Shown here piece by piece: positions 44,172 to 57,100 of a stretch of 64,000 bases of DNA (its first letter is position 1; every line of letters starts with the position of its first letter). The notes beneath the pieces are model-generated. The model searched no databases. It was given only the letters and a program-made list of their open reading frames with translations, and was not told where the DNA came from. Made by a program: the position numbers and the translations under genes. This DNA comes from Opeltia flavorubescens (taxonomy: Eukaryota > Ascomycota > Lecanoromycetes > Teloschistales > Teloschistaceae), in assembly GCA_000442125.1 (NCBI GenBank), contig KE546968.1, positions 1,267,932-1,331,931 of the forward strand, in the 5' to 3' direction.

Positions 44172-45360
44172 ATGAAGATTTCTTTGACTATTACAGCTTG
44201 TTTCCTAGCCATCGCCGGAGCTGTCCCCTGCAGTAAGCCGTAAGTATTTCTACTCACCATTTCCGTAGGGACAGACTCATACTAACCATTTGATAGTGGC
44301 AATGCAAACTCCTCAAGTCTTCATCCATATACTGAAAACCAAATCTTAAACTTCATTTTGAGTCTCGAGCGATTCCAAGATAACTTCTACCGACAAGGTC
44401 TCGCCAACTTCACTCAGGCGCAATTTGCTGAAGCCGGTTTCGATGCAGATTTCTATTCCAATTTGACAGACATTGCTACACAGGAACACACACATGTAAC
44501 ATCTCTGACAACGACCCTGCGTCAGCTCAATGTCACTCCTGTGGAGGAGTGCGTCTACAATTGGAACGTTACCAATCCTAGCATTTTCGTTACCACTGCA
44601 TCTTTGCTCGAGGCCGTCAGCGTTAGCTCTTACGTTGGCTTACTGGCAAATCTGGGGAAGTCTCGATACCTTCAGCTGTTCTCTTCTATCTTGGCCGTCG
44701 AAGCTCGGCACTCTTCGTTCATTCGTGCAGCACTCAAACTTGATCCATTTCCATCTCCTTACGAGACGCCAATTGATCTTGATGAGACGAATACGCTCGT
44801 GAAGCTTTTCACTATCTCTTGTCCACAGCAGGACCCTATACCTCTTAAAGTATTACTGTGTCTCATATCATAACTTGAGGCGGGGCTGACGTGAATTACC
44901 AGAATTATCCAACACTTTCCTCTTCACGAAGCAACCACGGAGTTATTGGAAAAGAGGTCACCTTTATTACCTACAACCAAGATATCAAAGCCGGTTCTGA
45001 TGATGTCCCGCTTTACGCCGCCTTCCTCACCCTTACAGGCCCAGTCTTTTCCCCGTATGTTCTTCCATCATAAACCTTTTCGATCCTTCTCCTGTTCTTT
45101 TCAGCAAGTGCCGGCTAGCGGTTCTTGATCTACCGCCAGCTGTGAGTTCACTATCGTTTCGTCCATGACGCTAACGGATTCCATACAGAACCACGCGACT
45201 TCCCAATAACGGTGGATTTACCACTATTGTGCCCGCGACACCAGAAGGCTTCGCTCCAATCAATGGCCTAACCTATGTCGTCTTGACAACGTCTAAGACG
45301 GCACTTAATGATGACGATATCGTGGCTGGGCCTGCTACCATCGAAATCTTTCTCGAATGA
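44172..45360 (+). CDS. secreted ferritin-like domain protein (Rds1-like)
   Basis: Ferritin-like (PF13668-type) protein of the stress-response Rds1 group. Exons 44172..44239, 44297..44849, 44903..45054 and 45189..45360 give 314 residues. The signal peptide is MKISLTITACFLAIAGAVPC. The four-helix core follows: NQILNFILSLERFQDNFYRQ, IATQEHTHVTSLTTTL, LLEAVSVSSYVGLLANLG and ILAVEARHSSFIRAAL. The Glu and His residues in TQEHTH and EARHS are in place of the usual metal ligands. The C-terminal half is a beta-type domain (GKEVTFITYNQDIKAGS, TPEGFAPINGLTYVVLTT). The last intron is long (134 nt) and contains another AG/GT pair; using it as an exon gives a premature stop, so I joined 45054 to 45189 directly. 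Iron binding is not established for this family. Confidence 0.82.
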
Positions 45361-45954
45361 AACTTTTGAAGCAGATACAATGGGCTCAAGGGCGAGTTGG
45401 TATTATAATCATGTGCCAGCATGGAGATTGTACGTTACATAGAGTCGTTTGTGTGGAGTTTGTTTTGAAGTCTGTCACAGCGAACAGCATAGAATATGGT
45501 TGGCTTCTGATATAATATACCACTTCTAATTTAGCTAGTTATGTCGACTTGGATCCCATTATTTCTCTACCTCTTAGTGTATTCGAAAACCGCAATGACT
45601 TGAAGACGTTCATCAGGACCATGCCTTTGAGGTGGGTTCAGAACAAGGCCACACCAAGATAAACCACCGCAGAAATCTTTGGATGAAGGTGTGCAGCTTG
45701 TAGACCCAAGCGAGCACGTTCCACGCCTGAACTTTTGATCTATATTTTTATACCTACGTATACCGGCGTAATTTTGCGATCATCAGCAAGCGCGGGTATT
45801 TCGGAGTGCGTGAGGCTGAATCATCTACCGAGATTGATGATAACCTGATGGCAGCGTGGAAATATGGGAAGAGATGCACGGACTGCAGCGGCCTAGCATC
45901 AACCCTGAGCTAGCATAACCCGCGATTTGGCAGAGGCTGAATTTTATTATGTAG
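45361..45954. other. convergent intergenic region
   Basis: About 590 bp with AT-leaning stretches. No gene seen. Confidence 0.4.
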
Positions 45955-46351
45955 TCAAAGCAAGTGTTCAAAATGAGGTAAGATTTCTTCAGGCAGCGCG
46001 TTATTGCTATTCGCTACCGGTCCTATGGTCCAAATCCGATTGTATCGTGCAGTAAGGGTAAAGAAAGCCTCAGCGGTAACGTAGTACAAGTCATCTCTAC
46101 TCTTAAGACATCTCTCACCAATCGTGGTCAAGCTCGCCCGCGCTTTCAAAGCTTCCAACCTTTACTAGGTATAGCAACGCAAGACGACTAGCTACAAGGA
46201 TTGCAGTATGATTGTCCCCGCTCGGGCAGGTGCTCCCTGGGAGCAATGTCCCGGATACTGAGAGAATGATTTGTGGGATGAACTGGACGCGGGATTGTTC
46301 AGGCGAAACGCCGTTAGGGCTAGTCTTGTAGATGTATCGTAAGGCCTGCAT
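45955..46351 (-). pseudogene. small unrecognised gene or 3' remnant
   Basis: Two adjoining frames on the minus strand look coding. The first begins ATG 46351 and reads VQFIPQIILSVSGTLLPGST, then TAILVASRLALLYLVKVGSF. The second reads SRDDLYYVTAEAFFTLTARY, then NRIWTIGPVANSNNALPEEI. They can be joined by a 58-nt intron (46102..46159, weak GTTGGA donor, CTTAAG acceptor), giving 112 residues. Alternatively the frames run directly into each other near 46117 by a single-base frameshift, which would make this a broken gene. A strong acceptor-like TGCAG just before codon 3 hints that the ATG may be the edge of an internal exon whose upstream part is missing, since the CAP gene begins 220 bp away. 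I do not recognise the family. Confidence 0.4.
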
Positions 46352-46571
46352 ATTAATGGGAGCATGAAAAGGAATGAAGCAAAGCGAGGATAAGATATAT
46401 TGCAGTATTAATTACAAGATGACCGTCGATCATACGGAATGAGGAATAATTTTATCCTACATCACTTTCCAATTACTTGCAAACTGTACGTCCCAAATCT
46501 TGCTCACCTACCGTCCATAATCCCTCCCAGGGGAATCATCACGGGAACTCGATCGCGGAACAGCCATCTAT

Positions 46572-47210
46572 TTACTCCATCAGTATTACAAAACCCGTTG
46601 CCAGTATTGCAACAGCCAGCGTCCTCGAGTTCTTCCAGGATGACCGCACCAGAAGCCCATCCGCGGCATTTTCGTTCCCAACCTGTTTTTGTACCTGCTC
46701 CTTAAATTGTCCTTCTACATTGCCCGGTGGCCAATATTCACACACCAGAAACCAGCCCAGTTCTTGACAATCTTTCCGCGCGCATCCTACTGTTCGCGTC
46801 GCCTTCCATACCAATTGAGTGAAATGCCCTGTATCCTCGCTGAACTTTCCGTCTCCGTAATTCTCCTTTGCTCTTTCATTGCCCCAGCCATCGATAGCTG
46901 CCGTCACATTCGCGTACCCCGCAGCGATGTTTTCGCCATTAGGACCGCCGGAGTGCTTGAAGTTGCAGGGTTCTGTAAGGTGGGCTGCGGTAGTTGCGAG
47001 GGTAGTATTCCATGTCAATGCAGTGGCGTTATGTTGGCGGCGAAAGGTGTTGGTGGAGTTTAGGCAGGATGTGCGGAAGTTGTCGCCAGAGGTGTAGGAA
47101 GGTGAAGCTGTGGTTGGCGCTGGCCCGGGGATAGTAGTTGCTTCTGCTGTGGAGGCCATAGTAAGGGTGACAAAGCTGATCACCGAAATAAGGAGATATA
47201 AGGGTTTCAT
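46572..47210 (-). CDS. secreted CAP/SCP/PR-1-like protein
   Basis: CAP-superfamily protein (CAP = CRISP, Ag5, PR-1); fungal members bind sterols or act in host contact and fruiting. Single exon, 212 residues, ATG at 47210. The signal peptide is MKPLYLLISVISFVTLTMAS. A Thr/Pro/Ser linker follows, then the CAP domain: CLNSTNTFRRQHNATALTWN, KHSGGPNGENIAAG, HFTQLVWKATRTVGCARKDC (CAP1 motif) and LVCEYWPPGN (CAP2 motif). The last 18 residues (SRTLAVAILATGFVILME) are hydrophobic after a Ser/Lys stretch, which suggests a GPI-anchor signal or a membrane tail. It is the last intact gene before the AT isochore, 660 bp away. Confidence 0.9.
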   Translation of the reverse strand: MKPLYLLISVISFVTLTMASTAEATTIPGPAPTTASPSYTSGDNFRTSCLNSTNTFRRQHNATALTWNTTLATTAAHLTEPCNFKHSGGPNGENIAAGYANVTAAIDGWGNERAKENYGDGKFSEDTGHFTQLVWKATRTVGCARKDCQELGWFLVCEYWPPGNVEGQFKEQVQKQVGNENAADGLLVRSSWKNSRTLAVAILATGFVILME

Positions 47211-47869
47211 GATTTATGTAAATGTCTAGGAGATGAAGTCCTGCAGAGGATCACTCGACCGCCCTCTTCAAGCGGCAGCGTCGAGACGAATAGCAAAGAA
47301 AAGAGAGACTGGGCATCTTGCTGTACGCGTAGCAACGCCATCCCCGGGGTGTGGTGTCATCCATGGGGTTCGCAATTAAATGCCTTTGTTACCCACCAAA
47401 GTAATTGCAACCGAGGGCGACTGGTGGAAATTGGACACCCCTGGAATGCCGAAAAGATTTCTGACTGCTCCGACCAGTTATATCTGACCTAACGGCCGAC
47501 TTTGAAACATTCATATTGGCCAAGACTTAGAAGTATGCAATAACAATGGGATGTGAGCCATGCTTGAGCCTTTGGCTCATTCACGCAACCTCGCGATTGT
47601 TAGGAAAACATTGTCAGAATAGAGATTTTGTGTAGGAACATGCTTAACTGTCTAGGTATGGCCGGCTCTGGGTACGACTTGAACGGTGCCTCGGTAGAAT
47701 AATCAGGTGTGGCTCAATCCGAAAATTTCATGGTTTTATGTTGCCTCCCTAGCAGTCACGCTACCCTACTAGCCCTCCGCAAGCTCCGGGACTAGACCAA
47801 ATACATTTCAATCGCAAGATTCTGCATTTTAATAGCGCGCTTGCTAGTATATAATCTATATATCTCAAA
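47211..47869. other. boundary region between genes and isochore
   Basis: About 660 bp of ordinary composition holding the CAP gene promoter. Composition changes within a few tens of bases at about 47,865, without a visible repeat at the border. Confidence 0.5.
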
Positions 47870-48019
47870 AAAAAAAATTAAATTCATTAATTTAAATTAA
47901 TTAATATTTGAAATATTAATATAAAATAATAATAATAAATACTCAATAAAAAATACTTTTTTTTTATATATATAATTTATTTTTTATTTTTTATTATTTT
48001 TATATTTTGAAAAAAAATA

Positions 48020-48120
48020 TATAATAAATAATAATAATATATATATTTAGTAATAATAATATATATATTTAATAATAATAATATATATATATAATAATAA
48101 TATAATATATATATTTAATA
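48020..48120. repeat. AT-only tandem/simple repeat
   Basis: Three imperfect units of roughly 20-25 bp of the type TAATAATAATATATATATTT. Built of A and T only, so polymerase slippage is as likely a source as an older minisatellite. Confidence 0.6.
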
Positions 48121-51100
48121 GATATAATATAATATTATAAATAATAAATTTAATTAAATATTTATATATTATATAATAATTATTTAATATATATAATCCA
48201 ATATATAAAATATTAATATTTTATAAATAAAAAAACTCGAAGTTTTTTTATAAAAATTTTTAAAAAAATTAAATTTATAATAATTATACTTATTTAATAT
48301 TTTTAGTTTTTAAAATATTAAATAGAATTATTTATTATAAATTTTATTTTTTTAATTTTATTAAATTTTTAAAATTTATTAAATTTTTTAATTTAATTTA
48401 ATTTTTTAATTTTATTAGTTTTTTTAATTTTATAAACTTTTTTAATAAGTATAGAATAAAAATTACTAGGAATAATTTTCTATAATTAGTAATATTATTA
48501 ATTTTTATTTAAATTTTAAAATTTTTATAATATTAAATTATTGAGATTATATTATATAAAAAAAATTAATAAAATAAATAAAGTTAAATAGCTATTATAA
48601 TTCGAAGGAAATTTTTTAATTAAATATATCTAATTAAATTTAATATTTTTTAATATTTATATTTATTTAATTATAGATTCTATAAATAAATAACTTTTTA
48701 TTTTTAATATATATTATTATTTTATATTTATTATATAATAAATAGTAGTAATTAAAATAAATTTATATAGAATATAATATTATTAATTTCCGTATATATA
48801 TACTATTAATTATTATATAGTATATATAATACCTAATTTTTTAAATAAATCTTGTATTTTTTTATTTATTATATTACCGTTTTTATATTAAAATTTAATT
48901 AAAAAATTAATTAAAATATATACTAGTTTTTAATTTTTTTAATAAAATTTAAAATATTTTCTATTATAATTTAAAAAATTTAATAGATTTTATTATTATA
49001 TTAATTTTTATTATATTTATTTTCTATATTAAAATATTTTAAAAATATATTAAATAATTTTTAAAATAGTATTAAATTTTTATAATAATTTTTAAAATTT
49101 ATATTAATTATATTTATAAAAAATAATTTAAATTTATATTTTTTTTAGACTAGTTAGGTCGAGTCGATATAAATCGAGTCGAACTTGAATTTTTAATTTA
49201 ATAATCGGTTTTAAATCGGGTTACTAATAAATTAAATCGAATCTGAGTCGGATTATTAGCAAGTTAAATTAATTTTAAATTTTAATATTTAAATCGAAAA
49301 TTAAATTAAATTATAAAATTTAAATTAATAACTTAACTTAATAATTTAACCTAATCTTATTTTTTTATAGATTATACTAGTAAAAATTAAAGCTCTAGGA
49401 TTTAAATAAAATTTTTACCCTATTATTATTTTTAAATTATATTATTTTTAATTTTAATTTAATTATATTAATTAATAAATAAAATTTTAATAAAAAAAAT
49501 TAAATAATTTAAACTTTAAATAAATTTTATTATTAATATTAAAAATAAATATATTTATTTTCTTTATCTATAATTATAATAAATATATAATATTATTAAA
49601 TAATAATAAATTTAAAATATTTAAATTTTTTATTTAATTTAAATATATACTATATTTATTTAATAATAATATTAAACTAATATATAAAATTAAAAATAAA
49701 TTATATATTTTTATTTTAAATAGTTATATATTTTATATATATTATAATAAATTAGATATTTATTATATATTAGAATTATAGTATTAATAATATATAAAAA
49801 TTATATATTTACTTTTAAAAAATATTATTATATAAACGTCCGTAGTTTTATATAATATATTTAATATATTTAATTAAATATAATTAATTATTAAATTTTT
49901 ATAATTATTAATTTTATAATTTTATATATTAAAAAATAATTTCTATATTAAACGGTTAAATAGTATTTTTAGAAATAATAATTTAATAGTTTTTTAATAT
50001 CGATAAATTTTTTATAAAATAATAATACCTGGTTTAAAATAATATTATTATTAATATTAATTTATTTTATTATATAAATAAAATATTATTATTTTATATT
50101 ATTTTATTAATTTTTTTTAATCGATTTTTTTATTATAATAAATTTTTTTTTTATAATCGATTTTTATACCGCGAGTAATTATTTTTTTATTATATTTTTT
50201 ATTTTATATATCCTTTTTATTTTAAATATCTATAATTTAAAATAATTTAAAATAGTTTTTTTTTTAATATATTAATTTTATCGATTAGAAATATTTTTAT
50301 TATTAGGTAGATTTATATTTAATAAACTTTTATAATTTAAAACTCGACTATTATTTTATAATATATAATTTATAGTATTTTTAAAAATATAATTACTCTC
50401 GCGTAAATATAAAAGAGTTAACTTTTTATTATTTAATAAATAATTATTTTTTTATAGATTTAAATAAATTAATAAATTATTATTTTTAATTATATATATT
50501 TTATTATTTAGATTTATCTAAAATTATTAAATAATAATATTTTAAATAAATTACTATAATATATTATTAATATATTTCTTTTTTATTTTAATATTTAATA
50601 ATTATATAAACGCGTTTTTTATTATTATTAATATAAATATACATTAATCTAATTAGTAAATAAAGTAAAAGAATAATTAATAAAAATAAATATAATAAAT
50701 ATAAAGCGTAAAAAGATTTTAATTAAATAAAAATATATTAAAACTATTAAATAGTACGATTTTATAGTATATAAAATAAAAAAAGTATTAAAATTAATTA
50801 ATTAATTAAAGTAGAGTTTTATAATTAAACTTTAGTTTTTAATAAATAATTTTAAATTATATTTAAAGTTTTTACTTTAATATTAAATTATATATATTAT
50901 TATATATAAAACTTTATTCTATTATATTTAACTATATTCTATTATATATTATTATATCTCGTTTTATTAATTTATTATTAATATATAATATATAGCTATT
51001 TAAAAATATAATATTAAAAAGAAAAATATATATATAAATAAATATAAATTTCTAAACTTAATTTAAAATATTATAAAAGTTTAAAAAAACTACTATTTAT

Positions 51101-54100
51101 TAAATAATCGATAAAAAGAAAAAAAAAGTATTTAAATAGAATTGCTAAATTTAAAAGAATAGTTTTTAAATTATAAATAATTTATATAATAATATATTCA
51201 AATAATAAAATCTATATTTTTATTAACTACTTTTAAATTTTATACTATAAAATAAAACGATATAAATTATAAAATAAAAAAAAATAGTTTAAATAAAAAG
51301 AATAATATTACTAATTAAAAAAAATCTATTATAATAATACTAATTTTATTAATAATATAATCTAGTAATATAATAAATATAGCGATTAATTTTAAATAGT
51401 ATAAAATATTTAGAATAGCGGAAAGTATATTAGTAATAATATTAAAATATATAATATTAATAATTTAATATATTATATAATATATTATTTATTAAATAGA
51501 ATTTAATAAATTAAAGTTTATTAATATTTAAAATTCTAAAAAAAAGTAGAATAAATTTATAAAAAAGTTTAAAACCGTTATAAATATAAAAAATAAAAAA
51601 ATCCTTTTATTATATACTAGCGATAATAATAAAATAATTAAAAAAATTAATAAGAAAATAGAAAAAATTATCGGGAAGTATATTATATAAGGAAATATAA
51701 AGTTTTTAAAAAGCGATTTATATAATAAAAATAATAATAAATAAAATAATCTAAAAATCTAGAATATATTACTTTTAAATATTATTTTAATATTTTTATT
51801 ATTTAATTTTTAATTTTATAAATTATTATTATTAAATAATTTAAAAGCTTTTAAAATTCGAATAAATTTTATAAATATTATAGTTTTTTTTTATAAAAAG
51901 AAACTAGCGGGGTTTAAAAAAAAATTTAATTTATTATAAATTTAAAAGCTTTAAATAACTTTTAATTTTTTTTTAATAATAAAATATAAAAATAAAATAA
52001 AATAATTAAATTCTTTTAATTATAAAAAACGCGTAATTTAAATTTTTCTTTTTATTTAAATTAAAAACCCGTCTAATATTATTTATCTAATATTTTATTA
52101 AAATTAAAGTCTATTTATTTAAATAATATATTAAAATTTATTATAATTTTAAAAATAAATTTTATATTTTTTTTTTAAATAATTATTTATTTTTTATAAA
52201 TTATTACTAATTAAATATTTAAAAAAACTTTAATATTTTAATTTGAATAATATATAAAAATAATAAATTTATTATAAAAGAAATTATATATATATACTTC
52301 GGTAGCCTTTTATAATATAATTAATATTATAGATTAAATTCGTTTATTTTTATTTAAATAATTTACTATTAGCTTTTATATTAATCGCGTAAATAAAGCT
52401 TTAAAAATAATAAAATCGATCGACTTTTAATAGCGAACGATTTTATAAAACGCTATTTATTCTAATTTAATTAAACGTTTTATTTAAATATTATTAAATA
52501 TATTATATTTAAATATATTATTTAAATATATTATTTTAATAACTTTATTTATATTATAATTATCTAATATATTTTTTTTTATATATAGCTTTTTTAATAA
52601 TTATTTTAATAAATTAATATTAAAATTATTAATAATATACTAATAAAATATATTATTTTTTATAGTTAATATTATATTTTATTTATACTAGATTATAAAA
52701 ATATTAAATATTAAAATAATTATCGAAAATAGAATAATTCTATAAATAATAATTTATTTAAGATTTTATAAGTAGATTAATCTATATAAAATTAATTTAT
52801 AATAGAGTTATTTTTTATTTTATTATTATTATTAATATTATTAATCTATTTTAAATATTTATTATTTAAATACTAATATAATTTTATTATAAATATCGGT
52901 TATTATATTAAAAACGGATAAATTATAATTAATAAAATCTATTAAATACACGAGAAAATAGTATAAAATTAGATATAATATTTATAAAAAGTTTTTCTTT
53001 AATATTTAAATATGATATAATATTATAATATAATTATATAGTATTAACTAGTAGAAATTATTAATAAATTTAAAAGCGTTAAAAAAGAATAAATATTAGA
53101 AAGTAAATAAAAATCGAAAATATCGAGGGTTTTATAATAATATATTTAGGTAATATAAATCTATTATATATTAATAATTATTTTATTTTATATTTTAAAT
53201 TAATTTTATAAATAAAAATAATTATAGAATATAAAAGTCGATAATAAATATTCGACTTTATAAATATAAGTTCTATAGCTATAATATAGCGAGTATTATA
53301 TATATTAATCAATTTTAAATATAAATTAAAAAGCTAATTATAAATCTAATTATTAAATAAATCCTATATTATATAAAAAATAGCGATTTAATACCTAATT
53401 CGGATAAAATTTACTATTAATAAAAAAATAAAATAAAAAAATTATATTATAATAGAAATAATATTAAAATAGTTATTTTAAACCGCTTTATTATTATTTA
53501 TAATAGAAAACTAGCTATAATTAATAATAAAATAGATAAAATAAATTTATATATATAAAAGAATTATTTAAATATATACTTTATTATAAAAATTTTTTAT
53601 ATTAAAAATTTTAAAAGTAGTAATAAATAGAATATATTATTAAATAATATTACTATAATTATATTATTTTATTATATTATTTATAGAAAGTATTTATATT
53701 TATTAGAAGGATTTTAATTTTTATTTTTTTATTATATATTTACGGCTTTTAATTTATAAAGATTTTATAAATAATAAAATAATAATATATAGTCGAATAA
53801 TTTTAGATAATAAATTTAATATTTTTAGAATTATTATATATAAAATTTATTATATAAATAAAATTTTAAATAATTATAATTTTAATATATAGGGTTAAAA
53901 TATTATAATTATTTATTATTTTTTAATTTTAATACTACTATTATTAACCTTTTATTATATTATTATAAAATAGAAAATTTAATATCTAGAAGTATATTAT
54001 ATAATATATAGTATATTATTATTTAAATTATAACGCTAATTAAAAGTAATATATTAAAGTTATATATTTTAATAAATAAAGTATTTATAAATTCTAGTAT

Positions 54101-57100
54101 TTTAAAAATATTTTAGTTATAGAAGAAAATTTTTTTTTAACGCGAAATTTAATTAAAATAATATTATTAAAATAAATATAATATTTAATTAAATTTATTA
54201 TATTAAATTAATATTCTATTAATTTAAATATTATTTTTATTTTAAACTAGATATAATTACTTTTTAAAAAATCTATTATTTATAATATATAATAGAGCTT
54301 TTTATTTTTAAAGTAATTTTTATATAATTTGTTAAAAATATTATCCTAAACTTTTATTTTAATATAGGACTTTATATCTAGTTATAAACTTTATATATAT
54401 TTTAAAAAATAATAGAAGCTTATATTATTACTATTTTTAATAGTTAATATATTACCGCTTTATATTATTAAAATAAAGTTATTAATTATTAATAAATATT
54501 AGATTTACAGCTATTTATATTAAACGTATTACTATTAAAAAAAAAGATATAAAATTTATTTTTTTATTTATATATAATTTAAATTATTTTAATAAATAAT
54601 TATTTAGGTATTAATTATTATAAAAGTAGCTAAAGGTTTAATAAAAATAAATAAAACTAAAAATACAGCTTTTATAGCTAAATAAATAATAATATATTAT
54701 TTTTTTATATTATTTGTTTATATAGTATATAATAGTTATATATTACGCGAAAAAATATAATATTAAAAAATTATTTAATTAATTATTTTTAATATAATAT
54801 TTTTTAAAGATATAATATAAAGATATTTTTTTTATTTAATAGTATATATTTAGATCTAAAATATTTTAAAAATATTATTAATTAAATTATTTTTATTTTT
54901 ATTATTAATTTTTTTTTAAACTCGTTTCTAGTTAATTAATTATCTAGTTATTTAATTATATACTTTTAATAAAAAAATAAAATAATTAACTTTTTATATA
55001 TAATTAAATTATTATTATTTATTTTATTATTAATAAAACTACGTAAAAGTTTAATCTAATTTTTATAATAATTAACTATTTTTTTAAATATTAAATTTCG
55101 AATATTAGACTAAAAAGTAATTATACTAATAATAATTTTAATAATTAGATTTTAAAAAAAATATAAAATTAAAATTAAAAAAAATATTTATTTAAATATC
55201 GAATATACTATTTATATTTTTATATTTACTATAATTATTCTATAAATTTAGTATTTAAATCCCTATTATAAAATTATAGTTTTTTTTTTTAATTTTCGTT
55301 TATAAGATATTTTTAAAATTTAAAACTAATAAATACTTAATAAAACTAAAATCTATATTATTAAAATATATTATTATAAATTATATATTTAATTCTATTT
55401 TTATTTATAATAATATTAAAAATTTAAATTATATTTATTTTATTACTAAATATTTTGTTTTTTTAATAGTTTTAAAAGCGGCGGTTTTTTTTAATTTACT
55501 ATTTATTTTAAATTATATAATAGAATTATTATTTAAAATAATAAATAAATAATAAAATATATTAATCTATTCTTTTAACTATTATTATTAATAGCCTCTA
55601 ATTCTTTTAAAAATTATATTAGCTTAAAATTTTAAAGAATAAAATTTAATAAAAATAGAATAAATTTATTATAAAAAATTAGTAATATTTAATTTTACTC
55701 TAATTTTTTATAAATTAATTTATCTATAGAGCTTTAAATAAAGTTATATAATTTTTATTAAAAATAATAACGTTAATAGTATTTTTTATCTAATTTTAAT
55801 AGAATTATCGAATTAAATTATTATTTAATTATACTAGATTTAATATTAATATCTATTATAAATTATAAACTATATAATATTTAATACTTTCAATATTAAG
55901 TTCTTTTTTATCGCTATATTGTAAATATAATAGCTTAATATAAAACGATATTTAAAATTAAAAGAGCCGAAGATTATAAATTTATAAAAAATCTAAATCT
56001 ATTAATCAAATTAATACGGATTAATAGCGATAATAATAGAATAATAAATAGCGAGTATAATAATATTATTAAATAATATAAATATAAATTCTATTAATTT
56101 TTAATTAATATATATCTTTAAAAATTAATTACGCGAGAAAATAGGTTATAAAAATTAAAAATTAATAAATAAATCTTTTATTATTTTTTTAATTACTATT
56201 TTTTCTATATATTAAAATTTTTTAAACCTATATTAATTATTTAATAATAGTTATAAAAGCCCGACTAATAATATTTAGAAATATTAGCTAATCGAAGTTA
56301 ATCTAATAGTAATATAAATAAATAATATACTTTAAATTTATAGTATAATTCTATTTTAATATTAATATAAGATTCGATTTAATTAATAAAAAAAAAATTA
56401 ATAAAAATACTATATTTATTATATTTTTAATTATATAACGGATTTTCTTTTATATAGATATAAATAATAAAAAAGCGGATTATATATTTAATAATTAGAA
56501 AATCGAAATAAAAAAGATAATATATACTAGAAAAGCTATAAAAATAAAAGTATCTAGTTTTTTAATAATTAATAAAGGATTTTTAGTTTTTATTAAGGAT
56601 AATTTAATAAAAAAACTATATTTATAAATAATTATAAACGATTTAAATATTATATTAATAGTATTTTAAAGTTAAAAATTTTAAAAAAGCGATAAATAAT
56701 AATAGATATTAAAGTATAATTATAATAATTAAAATTATTAATATTATATTATATTATTTAATTATATAATCTAGAATTATTAATTAAACTAGTAAAAAAT
56801 TATATTTATTAAAATAATAAGCATTAATATTTAAATCGACCTTTTAATAAATAATATATAAAAATAATATATTATTTATATTTATTATATTTATAGAATT
56901 ATTTTTTTTTATATTATTTTTTTTTTATTATTTTTTTTATTAGTTTTTTTATTACTCGTTTTCTTTTAATTTTTATTCTTTTTATAAAAATTATTTTTTT
57001 TAATAAATATTATATTGTTTTCCTTTATATAAATTTTTAAAATCTTATTTATTTTTTTATTAATTTTTTTAATAATTTTTTTAAATTTTATTTATAATAA

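Noticed and set aside
45055-45188. Possible extra exon inside the last intron of the ferritin-like gene (around 45106..45142)
   Set aside because: Good splice sites, but including it brings a stop a few codons into the next exon.
46102-46135. A 22-nt intron (GTGAGA to AGTAG) to join the two frames of the small gene
   Set aside because: Too short for any fungal spliceosomal intron; the 58-nt alternative or a frameshift is more likely.
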